From Sabellastarte sp. h YS-2021 (taxonomy: Eukaryota; Annelida; Polychaeta; Sabellida; Sabellidae), in NCBI GenBank assembly GCA_964017235.1, contig OZ024929.1, positions 162,239,609 through 162,303,608 on the forward strand: a DNA stretch of 64,000 nt, given 5' to 3'. The translations under genes were made by a program, and so were the position numbers. Below, in pieces: positions 35,602 to 46,828 of this stretch. Under the pieces are notes generated by a model. That model saw only the letters and a list, made by a program, of their open reading frames with translations. It did no database searches and was not told the origin of the DNA. How positions within the stretch are numbered: the first letter of the stretch is position 1; every line of letters begins with the position of its first letter.

Positions 35602-36578
35602 CTGGGAGAGAAAAACAGATACATAAATTCAAGGATTACTAGCTGTGCTTTATATTAACACGACTAAAGACAAAGGAAACGTAAATCATACACCTCTCTC
35701 CATCTTCCAGATATCATGTACAAGCAGGAAAATATTCAAAATTTTGAAACTTCTCACGAAATGAGAATATTTCTGAGATAGAGGCTAGGGAACACAAATC
35801 ATCAAGTATGCAGAAGAAATCATACATAAAAGCAGTGACTGAATACGTCAAGGTCAAAGCTAACTTTTTGACATCTCTTAACATGTGCCTCTGCACTCCA
35901 CATATCGCTGCGAGGTAAGGAGTTTGAGTGATTTAAGTACTGTTACTGCAACTACAGGTAATAACAAATCACATAGAGCTTTGGTGAAAATGTTTACACA
36001 ATGATGACAGACATGACTTCTTTCATTATAATTTCTCTTAAAAGGCTGAAACAATTAACCATAGTAAGCGAATGTAAGGTTGTCTAACCACTAGCTGATG
36101 CTAACACAGTTGGACCGGCTAACTGTTTTCTTGTGTATATCACTTCACATGGAATTTACATGATTGTTAGAATTTTTAATATTTAGGAGTCAAAATGTAA
36201 AAGGTATCAAATTGAAATGCTTTATATTGTATCTGCTGTGTCTATATGTCAAAAATATGATATCAACAAATCACCCAACCATTCGGGGTGAATTTTTTTC
36301 CTTTTCTAGTATATCATGATCTGCTATATTGTTTGTTTACATGTGGGACACATGGCCATGTATTGTTTTCTGGTTTTTCCCAAAACATGCTAAATATGTG
36401 GAACGATTAGCCTGTCAATAAACAGTTCATGCAAGCAGCTACCCGGCGACTAAATTATAGATTTTCTACTATTTATTTCACCCTTAATGTATCTTCTCAT
36501 ATGAAGCCATAAAAAACTTAAGATATTAGGATTATACTTTGGATTAAAACATTATGCAAAATTCAAAATCCTACTCAC

Positions 36579-36627
36579 TCGAAGTTCACAGAGACAAAAC
36601 TCTGCACCCATTTCTTGAAAACACAAC
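36579..36627 (-). CDS. NDC1: NDC1 exon (49 bp)
   Basis: Acceptor ATATTTGTAG, donor GTGAGT. Encodes CVFKKWVQSFVSVNF between a split G and a split D/E codon, fitting both neighbours in phase. It matches the short NDC1 loop containing PKAW. Confidence 0.85.
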
Positions 36628-37047
36628 CTACAAATATCACCAAAGGCAAAATACAAGTACTTATTTATGTCTGAAGTATGTTCAACCATTTATCTTTAAC
36701 ACTGTTGGCATCACTTAGTTGTTTCACTTTCATTTGGTTCTTCTTATTGAATGTAATTTTTTAAACTGGAGTCCTGATTTAGTCACACCAATAAGCCAAA
36801 TATTTATTTTTCACTGCTTTTAATTGCATATCAAATCTCTATAATTATATTAAACTTTTTACTTTTTTTGTTTTTTATAACCCCATGTAATCTTTGTCTC
36901 CCTTACAACAGTAGAACAGTAGTTAGAATTAACAATGTGTTAAAGGTTCTTGAAATATGCTATTGATGATGGTGCGTACAAGTGTACATCACTTATATTA
37001 AACATAGTTAACTAAACAAAATATTAATTTAAAAAACTTGGTCTTAC

Positions 37048-37159
37048 CCAGAACTATATAGTAGAAGATGTAGAAATACTTGAGTTTATTCAGCACAAAC
37101 CAGGCAGAGGTTTTCACAACTGGCACGATGGCTGAGCGACCCTGGTTCCATTTGTTTTG
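37048..37159 (-). CDS. NDC1: NDC1 exon
   Basis: Acceptor TGTTTGATAG, 112 bp, donor GTAAGA. Encodes QNKWNQGRSAIVPVVKTSAW, then FVLNKLKYFYIFYYIVL, equivalent to the NDC1 segment beginning QYKFLRFRRS. It contains an amphipathic stretch and a membrane helix. Phase 0 in, phase 1 out. Confidence 0.9.
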
Positions 37160-37632
37160 CTATCAAACATAACACAAAAATATATTAAAAAAAATCATAC
37201 AACTATAAAATGTTTTTTTGTTGTTGCTAAAAACAGTTTAATCTCAACAGAATTTCTTTGTTATTCTGAAGTACATCAATCGCAAATTTTAATTGAGTAT
37301 TTTTTTTTTCTGAATATTTGAAGTTCTATTTCCAAAATTAGAATACAGAATGAAAGTTTTGAAAACCATTCATAAGAATTGGGGGAAAAATTTTATCATT
37401 ATTACATTATTATTTGATCATTTATTATTTTAAAGTCTCATTTTATGAACTTGACATTTTTGACACCTGTTCAGTTATTCAGAATTTTACCAAAGGTCAT
37501 TAGTTCTACACTTGGGAAAATTTGCCAGGAGTACCCTGAAAAGTGTCTTAAATTTTCTACAATCCAGAAGTCACCTTACAGCATAACTCTTCAGAATATT
37601 AAACTAATTATTACAGTTATAATCAAACTCAC

Positions 37633-37750
37633 TTGTATCACTGGATAACTGATGAGATTGTGGTTATCAGTGAAATAATGGATGCTCCCCACAAGTCCCA
37701 CATAGAAGGCATGAAGTATGACAAACACATGCTTTTCATTCAAACAGGCT
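37633..37750 (-). CDS. NDC1: NDC1 exon (CLNEKHVF)
   Basis: Encodes ACLNEKHVFVILHAFYVGLV, then GSIHYFTDNHNLISYPVIQ, a close match to the NDC1 CLNEYHLF...FPIIQ segment. Donor GTGAGT. Two in-frame acceptors six bases apart (before AGCCTG, or at 37756 before AGAAAG) both fit the phase from the exon at 62956. Confidence 0.93.
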
Positions 37751-37959
37751 CTTTCTCTATCAGCACAAAATCACATACAACAAGTGGAATTTCTTATGCT
37801 CATTTAAAAACTTTGGGAATCCCCTATTGGAAAAAATGAAAGTTGCAAACTTAATAAGTAAATACAATTTTTATAAGTTAATACCTTACCCAATGGACAA
37901 CTTCTGTACCGGTTGACGCGACCGGCCCCAACAAATGACAGAACAAGAGGATCAGAAAT

Positions 37960-38485
37960 GCCCCAAAAGGCGGGCTGCAGCAATAAGTTTAGCGATTGCT
38001 GTAATTAAATTTAGAAACAAGGAAAGAAATGTTAGGTCACCCAGTTAAGGTAAATGTGTCAGACATGCTAAGAAATGTAAAACTTGTAATCTAGGTTACA
38101 TGATTTTATCTATGCCATAAACGAACAAACGAACAGACGGACTTACACAAATTTCGAAAGCAACTTAGCTATGATGGTGATCTACGATGGTTATCTATCT
38201 CCCTGTCAAGTTTGAATTTGATTGGACAAAGCGTTTTCGAGTTAAAGTCCGGAAACGAAAATGTGGACGGACAAACAGACGGACGGAATTACACCAATTT
38301 CGAAAGGAACCTAGCTATGATGTTTATCTATCTCCCTGTCAAGTGAATTCGATTGGACAAAGTGTTTTCGAGTTAGAGTCTGGAAACGAAAATGTGGACG
38401 GACAGACAGACGGACGTCGGACACATCAATCTAATAGGCGGGTTGGTTACATGCAACCCCTCCTAAAAAGCGGCGCTGTATTATA
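37960..38485. mobile_element. Small Helentron-like insertion in the left DIRS repeat
   Basis: The left part has a hairpin with arms CAGCAAT (37978-37984) and ATTGCTG (37995-38001), preceded by AGGCGGGCTG. Two tandem units of about 125 bp follow (CTATCTCCCTGTCAAGT, GACAAAGYGTTTTCGAGTTA, GGACGGACAAACAGACGG). The right end has hairpin GGGTTG / CAACCC (38440-38459) preceded by AGGCGGG. Its removal restores continuity of the DIRS terminal repeat. Confidence 0.45.
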
Positions 38486-38834
38486 AACAAGCAGGACCAG
38501 TCCAGTAGTGTGCATTCGGTAGGTGGAGCATCGTACTACCTTCCTGTCTGGGTTGCCAGCAGTATACTAACGTTGCCCCCCTCCCCTTTTTGGACAGACC
38601 TACTTTAAGGTAGGAGACGGGAGGTAAGTTCAATTCCTGGAAAATAAACCTCCCGAAGGAAAGACGTTTTTTTGTCTTTCATTTTTTTTTTTAAACAAAA
38701 AAAAAAACTACAGAAAACTTTTTTTAAAAACTGTATACAAAATATACATGCACACAAATCTCCTGTTAACTGGGCTATTGGTAGATCTGCTGAGCAGCCA
38801 CCATCAGACCCAGATGGAAAAATTCTGACTCAGC

Positions 38835-39967
38835 CTAAGCCACATCCTTCAAATAAAACTGTGTCAAGGTGTTCTGTGACTTCCAATGGCAGCCTGATAA
38901 CCTGTATTCTATGGAAACTCCCAAATGGAAGGCCTTAGAAGCAGCTAAGGCCCTCACATCATGGGCTTTGACCTGATGTTGAGTGAGGAACTCCTGATCA
39001 GGGAGCTCATAGAATAGGATCACAGTCTGTTTGATCCATGAGGAGATAGTGGCAAAGGAGATATCCTTGTCGAAACCAGAGAGAAAGACCAGTGCCTTGT
39101 TCTACCTGAGGTCTGAGGTCCTATCCATATAGTAGTGCAAGGCTCTGACTGGGCATAGGGACCTATCAGCCTTGAGTGACTTATTCAGAGTTGGGACCAG
39201 GGCTGGAATAACAACCAGGGCCACACTGTCTGGACCTCTTTGGCCAGTTGCTTCTTGGAAAGAAAGCTGGGAGCTGGGTAAAGGGACACCTTGGACCAGT
39301 CTGACTGGTGTCTGATGTTCTTACTTAGCCAAACATAGATCTCAGTCTTGTGTTTGCCTGAACCCAAAGCTAGAAGGAAGACAGTCTTGAACGACATATG
39401 CCTCAAAGAGGCCTCCTTAAGGGGTTCAAAGGCTGCCTTTGTGAGCTGGTGTAGCACCAGGGAAAGGTTAGAATAGCTATATATGAGACAAGTGAGATTC
39501 TCATCTTTGCCGACATTAATTGGCGAATTTCCCAGTTTGTCAGCAATGGCTGATCTTTAGCCATCAAGAATACTTGGTTGTAACTTTCTGTCCTGGAACA
39601 GATACAGCAGTAATTCATCTATGGACTTTATAGGGGGTGTCCGGAAGTCCACCTGATTACTGTGGCACGACTTTGTAAAAAGGGTCCACTTTGCCTCATA
39701 GACTGATCTAGTTGAGACTCTTTGAAGAGCCTCAATTTGTGATGCCACTGCCTCATAGAAGCCCTGCTCCTTGATAGCTGGGGCTCCAGGAGCCAGGCAT
39801 GAAGATTCAACTTTGACAGATTCCTGTGAAGGATCTGATTGAAGGGTTGAGTGAAAATATTGGACAGGTTGGGCACACACAATGGGATTTGGCTTGACAT
39901 GGCCACTAGGTCCCAAAACTCGGTCATGTTGGGCCATCCTGGAGCAATCAGAATGATTCTCCAGCAC
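38835..39967 (-). pseudogene. DIRS tyrosine recombinase (copy 2)
   Basis: Pieces in several frames: VYEAKWTLFTKSCHSNQVDF, YRSAIADKLG-like text, FEPLKEASLRHMSFKTVFLL, LGSGKHKTEIYVWLSKN, and a catalytic C-terminal block KAHDVRALAASKAF...GCHWKSQNTLTQFYLKDVA. The HxxR and final Tyr of the recombinase fold are therefore visible. The enzyme integrates circular cDNA. At least three frame changes inactivate it. Confidence 0.75.
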
Positions 39968-40947
39968 AGGTAGTCCTGCAACTTCTCCCCCACTTTGCCC
40001 AAGATAGCTACCAGTGGGAAGGCATATGCGTGCATATCATCCCAGGACAGAATGAGTGCATTCACTACCCAAGCTAAGGGATCTGGTACTGGCGACACAA
40101 ATTGAGGCAATTTGTTGTTGAACCTTTTTGCAAACAGGTCCACTTGAGGCTAGTGGCACTGAGAAGATCTCTGGAAGGAGGACCACTCTGTCTGGATGGT
40201 CAGGGCTAGTCTGGATAGCTTGTCTGCTATCATATTCAGCTGGGCTGAAATGTGTCGGGCTTTGAGAGTTACCTATTTTCTGGAGCACCAGGTCAGGCTT
40301 CTCCATAGTAGGGTAAACAAGGGGCCCGACCTCATGCCTCCTTCCTTGTTTATATAGGCAACCACTGTGGTGTTTGTCTGTAGCCAAGAGAACTATTTTG
40401 TTCAAGCAGAGGTTTTGGAACTCTTTTAGGGCCGGAAAGATCTCCTTTAATTCCAGGTAGTTTCTATGCAACTTCCTTTCTGGAAGGGAACAGGTTCAGT
40501 GTGTCCCCCTAAGTGAGCACCCAGTCCTTCTTTTGATGTGTCTGTAAAGATTTGCAGAGCATGACTGAGGGGGTGTAGTGGTTGGTCTTGAAGCACATTT
40601 CCTTCTTGACGCCACCACTTTAGGTGAGGGTGGAGTGAGCTGGGAATGGGGATCGCCTTTTCTAGTGACTCTGGTACCCTCCAGTTGTTTTTCAATTGCC
40701 ACTGTATCGGTCTCATATGGAGACGACCTAGGTGGACTTGTTTCTCTGTGGCTGTCAGTAATCTTATCATGGATATCAGCTGTAAAATCGGGTTGGTGGG
40801 TCTGGGGACAAGCTTCTGAATTTTTCCATTTAAGGTCTCCCAATGCTCTACAGTGGGTCTGACCTTGCCCTCTTTCAAGTCAAAGTGGTAGCCTACGAAG
40901 TCGAAGATTTGTTTGGAGTCCAGTTCCGATTTTTCCATGTTTACCAA
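39628..40947 (-). pseudogene. DIRS RNase H and RT thumb (copy 2)
   Basis: Begins with KSELDSKQIFDFVGYHFDL and LLTATEKQVHLGRLHMRPIQ (RT thumb), then TDTSKEGLGAHL. A frameshift follows before NYLELKEIF and VLLATDK, and another before MDLFAKRFNNKLPQFVSPVP. It is collinear with 315-1625 of copy 1. Confidence 0.75.
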
Positions 40948-41213
40948 CCAATCTAACTCGTGACAGAGGTACTAGAGTTTGTGTATGCTGGAGACAGGTT
41001 TGGTGGGATCTGGTTCTTACCAACCAGTCATCTAGGTACTGGTGGATTCTTATACCCTTTTGTAATGCCATCAGTTTGACCTTCTTTGCCACCACCGTGA
41101 ACTCCCTGGATGCTGTGTACTGACCAAAAGGCAGCAATGGAACTGGTAGGAATGACCGTGCACGTGAAAACATAAGTACTTCCTTGTCTGAAATAGGCAT
41201 CTTTGAAATCTAT
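40948..41213 (-). pseudogene. DIRS RT palm, 3' part (copy 2)
   Basis: Contains VVAKKVKLMALQKGIRIHQ followed by YLDDWLVR (the YLDD catalytic box), and ends at SIDFKDAYF (motif A) where the TG...CA insertion begins. The 5' part of the RT resumes at 45342. Confidence 0.75.
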
Positions 41214-41560
41214 GGATGTGTTACGGTCATGGGGCAAGCACAGTAGCAATTACCGGTTGCTTTTAAGTTGCAACAGGAAAAACAAAAAGTTTAACGTAAC
41301 AAATTTATTTAACAATTACAAATAATGATTACAGTCAACTGGTATCTCAATGGTACATACAATGATACAATAATGAAACCTATCTGACCTGACCACTGTG
41401 ACTGACAGTTAAATTTATCTACTGTATCCAGCAATCTGTTCTGTGATCTGTCCTGTGATCGGTCCAATGTCCACTAACACACAGATATCTGTATCCTGTG
41501 ATCTGTTCAATGTTCCAAAACACGAAATGTCCTGTGATTCTTTTGATATCCAATCACACA

Positions 41561-43150
41561 AAATTTCATATTTTTAAATGTAAAATGCATTTTTATGAAT
41601 AAAAATGTATATACTTACCATATGAAAACACTTGGGTAAGCTTTGCTTGGCATTCGGTGATCGCCACGTACACCATACATAGAATTTAAAATATGAGGGG
41701 AGACCCTCTTTAAACCTATATACTTGCTACCCTTTGACCCCTGGTGACCTAGTTCACTCTGCCATGCGCATTAATACAGAAATAGTTCATTCTTTTTGTG
41801 AATAAACATAAATGCTGGAAAAAGGTCTTTACAAGCGGGGCAGGCGGGAGGGTGATTTGCTGTTTTCATATGGTAAGTATATACATTTTTATTCATAAAA
41901 ATGCATTTTACATTTAAAAATATGAAATTTTATTTCATAAAAATGTAAATATACTATACCATATGAAAACACTTGGGTTGAATGCCCACATGGAAGGATG
42001 GTGGGAAAAAAGACAGACTAAGGAGGAAACCACCCATGGTTAAAGTGCACTAAAATAGGAAAATTCCTGGTGCATAACCGAAACCCCTGTGATGAAGGTG
42101 CAACTTGACTAAGTGTGAAGTAGAGAACTACTTATAACCTTCAGCACTGCTGTCTACACCCAAGAGGTCAGCTCTAGGAGGATAAGCACAAAAGTGTCAA
42201 AACCCAGAAGATGTGCCAAAAGTACACTACCAAGCACGGTCCCCAAAAAAAGGAAGTCCCCAAAAAGGGAATACCCCCCCCCCCCTTTTCTGAGGCTAAG
42301 AAGCCTCAGAAAGGCTCAAGAAAAGAGAAGATCAAGTAGAAAGGGAAACTACACGTTGTGCAGCCACAATATCTCATAATCTATAAGAATCCTCCAGATT
42401 CTTGAGAGACACATTCCTAAAGTAAAAGGATGTGAAAGTGGAATGATTCTTCCACATGCAAGATCTTATGATATCCAAGAGTGGGACTCCACCTCTGAAG
42501 GACCAGGAAGCAGCCTGTGCCCTAACATCATGAGCCTTAACACCATGAAGAGATGCATTCTCTGTGGAACAGTTCTTAAGGGTGAAATGGATTAAGTGTT
42601 TAATCCAAATGGAAATCGTCTGGGCAGCGATGTCACCCTGTTTTGACTTCAAGAGTGAAAAAAAAAAACAGAGAAGAGATCTACCATGCCTAAGGTCAGA
42701 AGTCCTAGACAGATAATGTCTAAGGGCCTGTATCCTGTTGACCAAGGCACTTAGTCAAAGCAGGAATTTCAATTTCCGAAAAAACAGGCAATAAAAACAC
42801 CAGAAATCGATGAAATCGAATGAAAATGAAGGAAAAGTGATTAAAAACAGCATAAACGTACTTACAGAGCACCACAACACCTAGCAGGTCTTAAAAATTT
42901 GAGCAGCAAAAATGCCGAGTTGAGAGTTCAACCGCCACAAAAAGAATGAACTATTTCTGTATTAATGCGCATGGCAGAGTGAACTAGGTCACCAGGGGTC
43001 AAAGGGTAGCAAGTATATAGGTTTAAAAAGGTCTCCCCTCATATTTTAAATTCTATGTATGGTGTACGCGGCGATCACCGAATGCCAAGCAAAGCTTACC
43101 CAAGTGTTTTCATATGGTATAGTATATTTACATTTTTATGAAATAAAATG
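41561..43150. mobile_element. Non-autonomous DIRS-like element with ITRs and ICR
   Basis: The left (41561-41800) and right (42925-43150) termini are inverted copies sharing CCATATGAAAACACTTGGGT, GCATTCGGTGATCGCC and GAATGAACTATTTCTGTATT. At about 41863-41985 an internal segment equals the reverse complement of the left end joined directly to that of the right end. This is the internal complementary region that DIRS elements use to complete cDNA ends. Of the coding part only a recombinase C-terminus remains. About 1.59 kb. Confidence 0.75.
42374..42745 (-). pseudogene. Tyrosine recombinase C-terminus of the nested DIRS element
   Basis: Minus-strand text has GVKAHDVRAQAASWSF (HxxR block) and CMWKNHSTFTSFYFRNVS (Trp and catalytic Tyr block), the end of a DIRS recombinase. 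It differs clearly from the copies at 1-460 and 38835. No N-terminal core is present, so it cannot be a complete enzyme. Confidence 0.7.
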
Positions 43151-45336
43151 TCTGTATAGAGATATTCAGAGAGTTTGCACAACTGTACTGTCTGCTCTAA
43201 GATATGGACAATGTCCAAAATGCAGTAAATCCACTCTCTGGTAGAATCATACACTGTATATAATAAGTAATATCCAAAGTACAGCAAATCTATCCAGACA
43301 CTGTAGAAAGTTCACTCCAGCAAAAGTTCACAACAACACAATCAGTTAATATCCACTTGAATAGTAATTCTAAGACACAAAAGCCTTCCTTATAGCCAGC
43401 GAATACTAAGTTCATGTGTGGTCAGATGCACAGTCCTTAAATATTGTTATGGGAATTCTAGAATCTTGAAGAACATAACAGCTGTCACCAGAAACAGTGA
43501 GGAAGCTCTAGAAACTACTTTGAGGGTTTCCCCAAATCTATTAATAGATCAGTATAGTAACTACTGAGATTATAGAAGGGATTTCCCCAAGTCTATAAAT
43601 AGATCAATAAACATCAGTAACACAAAAATCAATAACTCCCTTACTCTGAATGTTAATACATACATATAAAGCTTAGATTAAATAATGCACAGACACAGTG
43701 CCTACAGTGTTGATTCTAGGAATTTCAAAATGTGGGGGCGATCCCCCACCACTACACAAAATGTGGGGCAGGGGCTAAAAATTCTGGGGGACGACTTTAT
43801 AATGAAGTTTAAACTAATAAAAAATACATTTTCAGTTTATTTAGACATTTTTAATAGCAGACTTCTATTAATTAGCGGTAAATTTTTATTGCCTTGCCCA
43901 ATAAAAATAAACTTCAAGGCTAGTGAGAGAATTTATAAAAAAACTGAAAATGGTTATTTACATCAAAGTGGCTCCTGTTACGGCATCGTGGTTTTAAGTT
44001 TTCATCTAAAGTCACGGCATCACAAATTCAGTCATTACACCATCAATTCGTACAAATATGTTGGAAAACCCCACAGAATACCATGGTTTCATGAATATTA
44101 ATGAGTAGTCCACAATATCGTCAAGTAAAATATTGCTGCAAGCGAGCCCGAAAATGTGCCTCGATTCCTCGTTTTAGAAGAATCGACTCGGACTCGGTTA
44201 ATCGCTTGATTATCGCCCATGAAATAAACTGCTTCATATTTTGACATATCACGCCTTATAAAATGGTTACAAACCACACAACAGGAAAGAAGTTTGATAA
44301 TTTATTGAATTTTGGGAAAAAGACGCATTCATAATGCAAAATATAAGAAACTTTAAACATCTTTATATTGCGAGATTTGAGGCGTCTTCAAAATACGTTA
44401 TAATAAAATGCCGTCTTATAAAACGTTGTTACACAAAGAAGTAAAGGTTGCAAATACTTAAAATATAAAAACCTGAAACAGAAACGCCTTATATTAGTAA
44501 AATATATAAAAATATTCATATATTTAAAGAAAATATAGAATTTTGTAGCAGATTTTACGTCTATGTTTAGTTGTTTTCGAAGGCCCGGTTCACTTTTCTT
44601 GCCTCGAGTATTGAACTGAATCGTTTCGTTTCCGAGTAACCAAAGAATCGTTGCAGCCTATCCAATGGAATCATCAAATATTTTTTATGCATATATAAAT
44701 ATTTATGATCGAGCTCTGTACAGTAGTCCATCTAGTATTTGATCTCAAAGCAGAAAATATTAAGAAACCACCATGAAAATCTGTGACCTCATTAATATTA
44801 ATGAGTTGTCCATGAATTTTGATCAAGTAAAATATTTTTCTACACATACATTGTTGGGAAATCTGACAGATATGTACGCCCGTAGGGTCAGCACTGGCTT
44901 CACTGCCATGGCCTGTTGTGGCAACAATCCAGTCTACTGTAAGTTTCGTTTTTCTTGCAGCCATTTTTTATATAATCATATACTTTAAGCTTAATTTTAT
45001 GTTTTTGGTTATAATATGTCCAAATACTGTCTGTACCTCATAATATATTTGAGTTTGTAAACGATCCCGAAACCACAATCGTCAACAGGCATTATTCGAA
45101 GAACGTTTCGACGGAAAAATCAAAACCTCGACAAACTCTCGATCCAAGCAGTGTTTTGATTTTCTAGATCTCTCGTCTTTTCGCTTCATATACTTCCCGC
45201 ATCGCCTTCTGTACTACGCGTTCTCATATAATTTGGTGACCGCAGACTCCAAGAAAATCCGCGTCTGTAGGCGAATTAATGCGCGATCCCGCGGAAAACG
45301 CATCCTAGAAGCAACTCTGTGCCTATATATGTAACA
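43151..45336. other. Non-coding remainder of the TG...CA insertion
   Basis: AT-rich, without a credible ORF. A segment near 44090-44140 recurs imperfectly and in direct orientation near 44790-44840 (ATTAATATTAATGAG... then TCAAGTAAAATATT). Confidence 0.4.
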
Positions 45337-45341
45337 GGATA

Positions 45342-45735
45342 TTACCCACTCCCCAGTCTGGAAGGAGGTCCTTATTGTCTCTGGTGTTTCCATTTTGAAT
45401 TTCTCTGTCTTCAGAATATTTGATCAGGGTACTGAGGTCCAAGATGGGTCTCCACCGGTTGATGGGTTTGGGAACCAGGAAAAGTCTGTTGTAAAACCCA
45501 AGGGATTTCTGAGTTGTGACCGGTTCTACTGCATTCTTTCGCAAAAGTGCATGGAATGCCTCCATCAGGTAGCTGTTCCCGAGAGGATGTATATAACAAA
45601 TTATGATGGTGGGTGACCTTGTTGGATTTGGCCGGATCCGGAAGGTGAGAGAGTAACCTTCTCTGACGACTGTTACGACCTTTGAACTGGCCCCCAGGGC
45701 TGTCCATATTTTTCAAAATTGATGCAATCTGACCC
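45342..45735 (-). pseudogene. DIRS RT, 5' part (copy 2)
   Basis: Contains LLRKNAVEPVTTQKSLGFYN, then RLFLVPKPINRWRPILDLST, ending near PDWGVGN where the insertion begins. Collinear with 1930-2330 of copy 1. Confidence 0.75.
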
Positions 45736-45965
45736 CTATAGGTAGATCTGGAGCAACAACTGGGACATTTAGGACAAAACTCAAGTGATCGACACAGGAA
45801 ACATCTTTCACATATTTTAATGAGTTTTGTAGAATAATATCAGGCCTTAAGCCTTTTTGCGGCAGCCCTCCTGCAATAAGAACATGACTTACAACAAGTG
45901 AGTTTACATTTAAACTGTCCGCAAATGACTTGCCGGTCACATTTAACACAGTCTCCCTGAACACT
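45735..45965 (-). pseudogene. Cys-rich segment (copy 2)
   Basis: The minus strand reads CVKCDRQVICGQFKCK, CCKSCSYCRRAAAKR and, in another frame, ICERCFLCRSLEFCPKCPS plus CC. The Cys spacing matches 2320-2603 of copy 1. It follows an ORF1 end, SYK-TGA, that is also the same in both copies. Confidence 0.5.
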
Positions 45966-46828
45966 GTAATTGTCATTTATAAGAATTCTGCCCCCTAACC
46001 AGTCACTGTTGGTAGTTGGAGGCCTTGCCTCGACCTCCTTTGGCTTGACCAAACTGTTTCAATTGCTTCCAAGCTGGTGGACCGGACTTCCGGTCAGCTT
46101 CTGGTGCCTGCTTGCCAGAGTGAGTGTAGGGGTGGAAACGAGCAGGTTTCTTGTGAAAAGTGCCAGCAGAACGTTTCTCATCATGGTGAGTTATCTCCTC
46201 TTCCGCCGTGGCCAGTAGATGATCAGCAAACAAAGAACCCATATGAATAGGTGTGGTCCTGAGGGCGTCCTGTTTGATGCCAGCCTTCAAATAGTCCATG
46301 TACCTATCCTGACGGGTCAATGTCTGGTTGGCCATGTCAATGAAAATGCCTTCAGACAGATCCTGCTTAGTTCTGGCCATAGCTTGATTGATACTTCTGT
46401 TGAAGGTCATCAGATAGTCCAGTTCTTCAGCTGCCTCTTGAGTTTTGGTGGCCGACTTCCCCTTGGCTCTGTCACTCTGAATGACTTTAAGGTGAGTAGC
46501 CATAGAGTCCTGCACCTATGTCAAAAGTCCAGTGGCCTGGTTACATATAAATGACTGGTCCCTGGCCTAATTCTCCCATTCTGAGCGTGTCCTGGGGTAT
46601 AGGCCACGAAGTCGGTGCTGGGGGTAGTTACCATTTAGCAACTCTTGTGAAGGAACTGTGGAGCCTGGCCAGGTCATTAGTCCAACAGTCCACTGTGGAT
46701 CTGGAGAACTCCCTCTTCTCAGCCTAGATGTCGTACCACTTCTGTGGCTTGGGAACTCTGACAAATTGGTCCCTCAACAGTTGAGACATCTGAGAACTAC
46801 GGGAAGGGTAGCCTTCTAAGAAAGTAAT
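45966..46828 (-). pseudogene. DIRS gag, C-terminal half (copy 2)
   Basis: Contains LLRDQFVRVPKPQKWYD (about 46735-46790), then the helical block MATHLKVIQSDRAKGKSATK, YLMTFNRSINQAMARTKQDL, MDYLKAGIKQDAL and a basic end RFHPYTHSGKQAP. It is collinear with 2610-3430 of copy 1. A LINE interrupts it at 46829. Confidence 0.75.

Larger units (their letters stand above)
41219..45336. mobile_element. TG...CA insertion in the DIRS RT (LTR-like)
   Basis: Starts TGTTACGG and ends ATGTAACA. The flanks carry GGATG (41214-41218) and GGATA (45337-45341), a 5-bp target duplication with one mismatch. Removing it joins SIDFKDAYF to the upstream RT text. TG...CA ends with 5-bp duplications are typical of LTR retrotransposons or solo LTRs, but I see no gag-pol. 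ATTTGGTGACCGCAGA near 45230 could be a primer-site relic. It carries the DIRS-like element at 41561-43150. Confidence 0.5.

Noticed and set aside
37891..37990. A minus-strand open stretch with acceptor- and donor-like edges that looks like a membrane-helix exon of NDC1
   Set aside because: Its sequence matches the DIRS terminal repeat (CCAATGGACAA...ACCGGCC) and the adjoining insertion, and its phase conflicts with the secure NDC1 exons, which join perfectly without it.
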